Assembly (NCBI GenBank): GCA_022758945.1 | Contig: JAEMQE010000249.1 | Coordinates: 1 to 11,760, forward strand | DNA from: Lentimicrobium sp. | GTDB lineage: Bacteria > Bacteroidota > Bacteroidia > Flavobacteriales > Flavobacteriaceae | Reading direction: 5' to 3' | DNA: 11,760 bases | Shown: positions 7,122 to 11,760 of the stretch, in pieces | Position numbering within the stretch: the stretch's first letter is position 1 | How the letters are laid out: every line of letters starts with the position of its first letter | The notes under the pieces: generated by a model | What the model was told of the DNA's origin: nothing | The model's input: only the letters and a program-made list of their open reading frames with translations | Databases searched by the model: none | Made by a program: the position numbers and the translations under genes

Positions 7122-9161
7122 TTATTTCCCATAATTATTAATATCATTTAATATCGCAACGGCTTCTTCTATATACGGACTGGTTTTTAAATCTTTGATT
7201 TTATAGGTATTGATTTCCTGTTGAAAAGGATCCAATTTCAATTTTTCTGAATCATAAGAATTATTCGAAATCGTGCAGGTGGATTCCGTTTTGGAAATCT
7301 CTTTAACTTTTTTCCAAAGAGAATCTATTTTGTGAATATCATTGAACACCTCTTTGAAAGTAACCTGAAGCGGTTCTTTTGGATCGTTATAAAGTGCATT
7401 TATTTCTTGGTTTGCCACACTAATTTCATTGAACCGTGCATTGTTTTTCAATCTTGAATTGCTGAGGGCTATTATTGCTGGATAATAATCTTTGCGAAAA
7501 GGGCTAAACCTTGCTTTTGAGTTGATGACATCATATTTCAAAGCCGTTTTAAAACTTATTTCACGAGGAACGATGCTATCATATAAAACAGGAAGCGCAA
7601 TATCTGGAATGATTCCTTTTATCTGATTGCTGTCACCGGTAATTCTGTAGAATTTTTCAACCGTTAACTTAACGAAATCCTGTTTATTTTCGTCCAAAGG
7701 TAAAATAGTCTGCATCGAAGCTTTGCCCAATGATTTACTTCCAACAATAATAGCACGATTGTAATCCTGCATAGTGGCAGTAAAAAACTCACTTGCTGAG
7801 GCTGAATTTCCATTGATTAATATGACTATTGGTCCATAATAAACACTGCCACGATTGTAGTCTTTTAGAACACTTTGCTTATTTTTACTATTCACCAACA
7901 CTGATACCGGGCCATAATCAATAAACATTCCTGCTAATTTAATGGCTTCTTCCATAGAACCGCCACCGTTGTCCTGAAGATCAATAACTAAACCTTGAAT
8001 ATTGTCCTGATTGAGTTTTATTATTTCTTTGGCTACATCATCGGCGCAACCTTGCTCGCTGTATCCGTCAAAATCGGAGTAAAAGTTAGGAATATTAATG
8101 TAACCCACTTTGATTTCTTTTTCGACAATGAAACTGGAAACGGCATTAGCAGTTGCTTTCATTACTTGCTTTTTGAGTAGTACGGCAAGAATATTTCCGT
8201 TTTTCTTTTGAATCGTCAATTCAATTTCCTCATTGGAATCGGAATAGATTAATTCTCCAATTTTTTCTAAGGAAGCACAAGAAACGGTGTAGTCTTCTCC
8301 TTTTTTATTGGAAACTTTTAGAATTACATCATCTTTTTCGAACTTCTCCGCTCTGGCAGCTGGTCCTCCAGGAACAATTTCTTCCACAACAATTTCCTCT
8401 TTGTCGTTAAGACTGACATTGAGTCCCAATGACAGACCACTCGTGGTTAAACCAGACATAAAACTGGTTTTGGCATCCTGTGAAAAGTAATTCGTATGCG
8501 GGTCAAAATACATACAAAAAATATTCAGAAAATCATTCTGAAGGTCATAGCCAAGTCCATTTTTGCTATCCAAAATACTATTTACTTTACATAAATTGGT
8601 ATCAAATATTTTTACTTTTGAGATTTTTTCGAGCTCTAAAAAATGTTGGTTCAGCGAATCCAAATTCAAACTTAATTTCGAAATATCTTCCAGAATATCA
8701 TACTTGATTCTTTTTCTCCAAACCTTATCAATGTTTTTTGCCTCTAAGTCAAAAGGGAAGTTTTTCTTCGAGAATTTAACCGTGTCTTTGGCGGTGTAAT
8801 CCAACTCTTCATTTTGTATTTTCTCGAGTGTACTTTTCTTTCTGATCAATGCCCATTGATACATCGTGACAAAATCATTCATAAAAGAACAATCATTTTG
8901 CAAAATATAATTATCAATCAGAAGCCTGTGTTTACAGAGTTTCTCGTATTCTATTTTGGTAAATAAGTTTCTGTTGCCATCCAAACCGTCCATAAAAGTA
9001 TCAAATACAAAAACAGACAGACTGTCGTCTACCGGTTTCGGATGGAAATGTTCGTGTTGAATTAACGCATTTATTTTGGAAAGTAATTCACAAGTCTTCG
9101 CGCTATTTTGACCAAATAGGGAAAATGTTGTCAAGAACAGTACGAGTGAAAACTTCCTCAT
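7122..9161 (-). CDS. prc: S41 family carboxy-terminal processing peptidase (Prc/Tsp type)
   Basis: This 679-residue protein is close in length to E. coli Prc (682). A signal peptide (MRKFSLVLFLTTFSLFG, ending near QNSA) predicts export to the periplasm. An N-terminal helical region (about 25-235) includes the conserved YFDPHTNYFS stretch at 218-227. A PDZ domain follows (about 238-330, SGLSLGLNVSL and VPGGPAARA), then the S41 domain (about 345-540) with DLQDNGGG (395-401 region). In the catalytic stretch NGNSASASE...SLGKASMQ, Lys480 is the general base, Ser455 the predicted nucleophile (same 25-residue spacing as Ser430/Lys455 of E. coli) and Gln484 the third conserved residue. Such enzymes cut proteins from the C-terminus and turn over envelope or cell-wall enzymes; its target here is unknown. 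It lies 158 bp downstream of gcvT, separated by a hairpin, so it is probably a separate transcript. Confidence 0.92.
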   Translation of the reverse strand: MRKFSLVLFLTTFSLFGQNSAKTCELLSKINALIQHEHFHPKPVDDSLSVFVFDTFMDGLDGNRNLFTKIEYEKLCKHRLLIDNYILQNDCSFMNDFVTMYQWALIRKKSTLEKIQNEELDYTAKDTVKFSKKNFPFDLEAKNIDKVWRKRIKYDILEDISKLSLNLDSLNQHFLELEKISKVKIFDTNLCKVNSILDSKNGLGYDLQNDFLNIFCMYFDPHTNYFSQDAKTSFMSGLTTSGLSLGLNVSLNDKEEIVVEEIVPGGPAARAEKFEKDDVILKVSNKKGEDYTVSCASLEKIGELIYSDSNEEIELTIQKKNGNILAVLLKKQVMKATANAVSSFIVEKEIKVGYINIPNFYSDFDGYSEQGCADDVAKEIIKLNQDNIQGLVIDLQDNGGGSMEEAIKLAGMFIDYGPVSVLVNSKNKQSVLKDYNRGSVYYGPIVILINGNSASASEFFTATMQDYNRAIIVGSKSLGKASMQTILPLDENKQDFVKLTVEKFYRITGDSNQIKGIIPDIALPVLYDSIVPREISFKTALKYDVINSKARFSPFRKDYYPAIIALSNSRLKNNARFNEISVANQEINALYNDPKEPLQVTFKEVFNDIHKIDSLWKKVKEISKTESTCTISNNSYDSEKLKLDPFQQEINTYKIKDLKTSPYIEEAVAILNDINNYGK

Positions 9162-9229
9162 TGTTGGTTTTATTGGTCACAGATGTAGTTAAAACTATAC
9201 ACTTTAGTGCAGCGTATCTTTCAGTTTCT

Positions 9230-9294
9230 AAAAAAATTTACCGCAGATTCGTAGATTAAAACTAAATCTGTAAAATAATCTGCGAATCTGCGGT
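9230..9294 (-). terminator. Hairpin plus U-tract downstream of gcvT, built from a palindromic repeat
   Basis: Arms 9240-9258 and 9276-9294 form a 19-bp inverted repeat with one irregular pair and a 17-nt loop. In the minus-strand transcript of gcvT the stem is followed after three A by seven U (9236-9230), so it can terminate gcvT 25 nt after its stop codon. The arms consist of tandem CAGATT units (CCGCAGATTC plus TAGATTA / CAGATTA). AATCTG also recurs in the loop at 9265, so this may be a dispersed palindromic repeat used as a terminator. Confidence 0.7.
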
Positions 9295-9319
9295 TGATTC
9301 TTTTCTAATATAGAGATTC

Positions 9320-10402
9320 TTATTTCTTGTAAAAAGGCAATTTCACTACCTTGGCAGGAACGTCATTTTTTCGGATTCGGATGAAAATATCGCTACCAAT
9401 GGCACTGTTTTCAGTAGTTACATAACCCAGTCCAATTCCAACATTCATCGATGGTGACATTGTTCCCGAAGTTACGATTCCGATGACCTTGCCTGAAGCA
9501 TCCACAATTTCATAATCGTGTCTTGGCACTGCGCGCTCCTGCATTTCGAAAGCCACTAATTTCTTGGAAACACCCGCTTCCTTTTGCTTTTTCAAGTTTT
9601 CGGAATTGGTAAATTCTTTGGTGAATTTGGTAATCCAACCCAAACCAGCTTCCAGTGGAGAAGTAGTGTCGTTGATGTCGTTTCCGTACAAACAAAATCC
9701 CATTTCCAGTCGCAAAGTATCACGAGCGGCAAGACCAATTGGCTTGATTCCGAAGACAGCACCAGCTTCAAAAACTTTGTTCCAGATTTGTTCCACTTCA
9801 GAGTTTTTACAATAAATCTCAAAGCCTCCGGAACCGGTATAGCCTGTTGCCGAAATTATGACGTTCTCGATTCCCGCAAAATCGCCCACTTCAAAATGAT
9901 AATATTGAATCACTGATAAATCTATTGACGACAACGATTGCATTGCTTCAACCGCTTTTGGGCCTTGAATTGCCAAAAGGGAATAATCATCAGAAAGGTT
10001 TCTCATATCCACGCCCAAATCATTGTGAGACGAAATCCAATCCCAATCTTTGTCTATATTTGAGGCATTTACAACCAATAAATATTGCTCATCTTTCATT
10101 TTGTACACAATCAAATCGTCGACAATTCCTCCATCATTGTTGGGAAGACAGGAATATTGCGCTCTTCCAATGGTCAAAGTTGAAGCATCGTTTGAAGTTA
10201 CTTTTTGAATCAAAGCCAAAGCATTTGGTCCCGTTAGTAAGAATTCACCCATATGTGAAACATCAAAAACACCCACGCTGTTGCGAACGGTTTCGTGTTC
10301 AGCATTGACCCCTTCGTATAAAATAGGCATATTGTATCCGGCAAACGGAAGCATTTTGGCTCCCAAACTCTCGTGTATGTGCGTCAGCGCAGTATTTTTC
10401 AT
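9320..10402 (-). CDS. gcvT: Glycine cleavage system T protein (aminomethyltransferase)
   Basis: This 360-residue protein transfers the aminomethyl group from lipoyl-H protein to tetrahydrofolate, releasing ammonia and giving 5,10-methylene-THF. It belongs to the cytosolic glycine cleavage complex with GcvP, GcvH and Lpd, none of which is encoded nearby. Recognisable segments are MLPFAGYNMPILYEGVNAEH (17-36), VGVFDVSHMGE (43-53), GRAQYSCLPNNDGGIVDDLIVY (79-100), TGYTGSGGFEIY, and LAARDTLRLEMGFCLYGNDI with TSPLEAGLGWITK. Asp96 in IVDDL aligns with the catalytic Asp96 of the Thermotoga enzyme. The length is normal for the family and the frame intact. I looked upstream for a glycine riboswitch and saw none. 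Confidence 0.97.
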   Translation of the reverse strand: MKNTALTHIHESLGAKMLPFAGYNMPILYEGVNAEHETVRNSVGVFDVSHMGEFLLTGPNALALIQKVTSNDASTLTIGRAQYSCLPNNDGGIVDDLIVYKMKDEQYLLVVNASNIDKDWDWISSHNDLGVDMRNLSDDYSLLAIQGPKAVEAMQSLSSIDLSVIQYYHFEVGDFAGIENVIISATGYTGSGGFEIYCKNSEVEQIWNKVFEAGAVFGIKPIGLAARDTLRLEMGFCLYGNDINDTTSPLEAGLGWITKFTKEFTNSENLKKQKEAGVSKKLVAFEMQERAVPRHDYEIVDASGKVIGIVTSGTMSPSMNVGIGLGYVTTENSAIGSDIFIRIRKNDVPAKVVKLPFYKK

Positions 10403-10431
10403 GGTAGATTTTTGTATAAAATTTGAAGTGG

Positions 10432-10462
10432 CTAATTTATTGATTTTTTATGGAGTGGCAAA
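10432..10462 (-). promoter_or_regulatory. Candidate gcvT promoter
   Basis: On the minus strand TTTG (10462-10459) is followed after 19 nt by TAAATTAG (10439-10432), one mismatch from TAnnTTTG. It ends 29 nt upstream of the gcvT start codon. The spacing is ideal, the -7 box imperfect. Confidence 0.42.
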
Positions 10463-10464
10463 GG

Positions 10465-10558
10465 GATTCGGGGAGCTATTTCCAGCTATCCGTTACAATC
10501 TTTTTCTAAACCTAAAAAGGTTTAGAAAAAGGATTTTCACTGCTATCTGGGCTAGGAA
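10465..10558. repeat. Intergenic hairpin element with flanking GCTAT motifs
   Basis: At the centre is a perfect 14-bp inverted repeat (10500-10513 and 10518-10531, CTTTTTCTAAACCT and its complement) closed by an AAAA loop. AATC and GATT extend it across a one-base bulge. On the left are AGCTATTTCC and AGCTATCCG, on the right TGCTATCTGG and GGCTAGG, giving four GCTA motifs in two pairs around the hairpin. It has no U-tract on either strand, so it does not look like a simple terminator. From memory it resembles dispersed elements of Flavobacterium genomes, which I could not verify. The outer ends given are approximate. Confidence 0.6.
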
Positions 10559-10616
10559 TTGAGCAAAATGACAACTAATGAATTTGGGATTTACGCTCAG
10601 TCGGGTTTGTTTTTGG

Positions 10617-10796
10617 TAGCGCAATGTCATTAAGATGGGAAGTAATCACTACGATTTTGTCATTTCGACCAACGGGAGAAATCATATAAGTTGCTCTCGT
10701 TATGTGATTTACTTCGTCTGTTCGCTTTTGCTCGAGTCTCCTTCGTCGAAATGACAAAAAAAGGGCTTTTTTTCTTAACTTAATGACATTGTGCTA
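10617..10796. repeat. 180-bp element of three nested inverted repeats
   Basis: The outer arms are 10617-10634 and 10779-10796 (18 bp, one irregular pair, TAGCGCAATGTCATTAAG against its complement). The middle arms are 10655-10669 and 10745-10759 (15 bp perfect, TTTTGTCATTTCGAC). The inner arms are 10679-10689 and 10700-10710 (11 bp, one irregular pair), with a 10-nt loop. The right side carries an extra segment around 10711-10738 that the left lacks. No convincing protein is encoded here. The element fills most of the gap between gcvT and the acetyltransferase gene and ends one base before the latter's stop codon. It resembles a MITE-like or REP-like insertion; no transposase is nearby. Confidence 0.75.
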
Positions 10797-10797
10797 A

Positions 10798-11322
10798 TTA
10801 AGTCAAATCTAATTCCATAAACAATAAATACTGTCTGAATTCTTCCGGAATTTCGACCTCGTCATAAACCGAAATGTCATTAAAACCAAAACTTCGGTAA
10901 AGTGAATGAGCAGCTTCCATAAACTTTGGGCTGTCCAATCGCACTTTTGTGTAGCCCGTTTCTTTTGCAGCCGAAAGTAAGGATTGAAGTATGGCTCGCC
11001 CTGCTCCAATTTTTCTGAAAGAAGGATCAACATACATTCGTTTGATTTCGCCTATTTCGTCATCAATACTTTTCAGACAGCCTATTCCGCAGGCGTTTCC
11101 ATCAATGAATGCAATTATTAGCCGACCGTTTGGCGGCAGAAATTTGTCAATATTTTCAATGTCTTGTTGCACTGCTTCTTTTGGATTGTGGGGATGTACA
11201 CCATACAGCATTTGCATTTTGTCGTTTCCCCAAGTGAGGTAGGCGGTCCATAATTGCTGGATACAATCAATATCTGTGGGAAGTTGGGCGTCCCGAATTT
11301 CAACAATGGAATTAGTGTTCAT
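10798..11322 (-). CDS. GNAT family N-acetyltransferase
   Basis: This 174-residue cytosolic protein carries the GNAT fold. The acetyl-CoA-binding motif A is IKRMYVDPSFRKIGAGRAIL, with R103-K-I-G106-A-G108 as the pyrophosphate loop. It is preceded by the beta-strand pair around IIAFIDGNACGIGCLKSI. Motif B follows as TKVRLDSPKFMEAAHSLYRSFGF (YRSFGF is the usual aromatic/Gly turn). These enzymes transfer an acetyl group from acetyl-CoA to an amine; the substrate here cannot be predicted. The ATG at 11320-11322 gives a family-typical N-terminus (IVEIRDAQLPTDID). Repeat elements flank the gene on both sides, so it is probably monocistronic. I saw no good TAnnTTTG promoter directly upstream. Confidence 0.92.
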   Translation of the reverse strand: MNTNSIVEIRDAQLPTDIDCIQQLWTAYLTWGNDKMQMLYGVHPHNPKEAVQQDIENIDKFLPPNGRLIIAFIDGNACGIGCLKSIDDEIGEIKRMYVDPSFRKIGAGRAILQSLLSAAKETGYTKVRLDSPKFMEAAHSLYRSFGFNDISVYDEVEIPEEFRQYLLFMELDLT

Positions 11323-11382
11323 AGGTTTGGTATTTATGTTATGAATTCTACGGTTTATAATTTATTCACTTTATGTTAATGG

Positions 11383-11429
11383 GCACAGAATGCACACGAG
11401 CGTAGCGAACTGACGAAGTAATTCTGCGC
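11383..11429. repeat. Short palindromic element sharing a module with the nested repeat
   Basis: Arms GCACAGAAT (11383-11391) and ATTCTGCGC (11421-11429) form a 9-bp inverted repeat with one irregular pair. They enclose a module (11393-11419) whose minus-strand reading closely matches 10711-10738 on the plus strand: both run ACTTCGTC-x-GTTCGCT, then GCTCG-x-GT after 2-3 variable bases. It lies in the 147-bp gap upstream of the acetyltransferase gene. Confidence 0.55.
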
Positions 11430-11469
11430 TAACCTTGTTGAGGCATATCAGTGCGGTCGGGCTGATTAT

Positions 11470-11760
11470 TTATTGAAATGATTTCACAAAATTATAACTC
11501 AAAATGTATCCTAGGTTTTCATCTCTGTAATTTATATTAGCTGAAAAAAGATGGTTATTAATATAAGCAGTATAAAACTCTTGTGTTAGTATTAGTTGGT
11601 CGGTTTTAGGGTGATAAATATGAACTAAAATTTTGTAAAAAATATGTTTGCCCAGTTTTAAATCACTTTTTGCTATATCATATTTGACACCTTTTCCAGT
11701 GTATGTTTCTTCCACCAATTTGACAATGAAATTTTTGTGTTCTTCTAATGAAAGTTTTTT
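11470..11760 (-). CDS. Unrecognised protein, C-terminal 96 residues (5' end beyond right edge)
   Basis: An open frame runs from the right edge (KKLSLEEHKNFIVKLVEETY) to a TAA at 11470-11472, with no stop in between, so this is the end of a longer gene. A TTG at 11716-11718 could be read as a start, but the frame stays open for 14 further codons to the edge, so a true start outside the window is more likely. The tail is rich in aromatic residues and alternating beta-type patterns (HIFYKILVHIYHPKT, LILTQEFYTAYINNHLFSANINY), suggesting a beta-rich domain. There is no motif I recognise, and function is unknown. Confidence 0.65.
   Translation of the reverse strand, partial: KKLSLEEHKNFIVKLVEETYTGKGVKYDIAKSDLKLGKHIFYKILVHIYHPKTDQLILTQEFYTAYINNHLFSANINYRDENLGYILSYNFVKSFQ

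Noticed and set aside
9584..10308. Several open frames of 80-127 codons opposite gcvT
   Set aside because: They are antisense to a complete, well-conserved gcvT and their translations show no domain; they arise from its codon composition.
10403..10500. Possible glycine riboswitch upstream of gcvT
   Set aside because: The predicted leader is too short for a tandem aptamer, and I saw no conserved glycine-aptamer core in the region.
10575..10757. 60-codon minus-strand open frame between gcvT and the acetyltransferase gene
   Set aside because: It lies almost wholly inside the nested inverted-repeat element, has a low-complexity Arg/Lys-rich translation and no promoter or homologue I recognise. 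The palindromes explain the sequence better.

Overview
The window reads as chromosomal DNA from a member of the Bacteroidota, most likely Flavobacterium or a close relative. It is AT-rich and its genes lack clear Shine-Dalgarno sequences. Several genes are preceded by the Bacteroidota promoter pattern (TTG, about 19 nt, TAnnTTTG). The proteins I recognise fit that assignment. This comes from reading the sequence; I ran no database search.

Layout, left to right. (1) The N-terminal part of a YbaB/EbfC nucleoid-associated protein leaves the left edge on the minus strand. It is divergent from an oligopeptidase B (356-2416, +), which is followed by a fold-type II PLP enzyme of the cysteine synthase / cystathionine beta-synthase family (2489-3529, +). 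A strong bidirectional terminator (3561-3595) closes this block. (2) Convergent to it is a two-gene minus-strand operon: a DUF134 helix-turn-helix protein with a C-terminal CxxC pair (5702-6109), then, 15 nt downstream, a 690-residue uncharacterised protein with an aminotransferase class V-like PLP core and a ~200-residue N-terminal region I do not recognise (3614-5686). (3) Minus-strand housekeeping genes follow: a YebC/TACO1-family protein (6298-7008), a Prc-type S41 peptidase with PDZ domain and signal peptide (7122-9161), and the glycine-cleavage T protein GcvT (9320-10402). (4) A repeat-rich stretch, a GNAT acetyltransferase (10798-11322, -), a further short repeat, and the C-terminal end of an unknown protein (11470-11760, -) reach the right edge.

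The most interesting point is the DUF134-PLP operon. Its predicted promoter holds a perfect inverted repeat (ATGAAC-TTAG-GTTCAT) filling the space between the -33 and -7 boxes. A second site with the same half-sites and spacing (ATGAA-N6-TTCAT) lies 69 bp upstream, inside the same 188-bp intergenic region. This suggests an autoregulated, possibly metal- or redox-sensing unit controlling an undescribed PLP enzyme.

The other notable feature is the density of palindromic intergenic elements: four different ones within about 2.2 kb (9240-9294, about 10465-10558, 10617-10796, 11383-11429). One has three nested inverted repeats, and two share a ~27-nt module. I saw no tRNA, rRNA, CRISPR array, insertion sequence or transposase.
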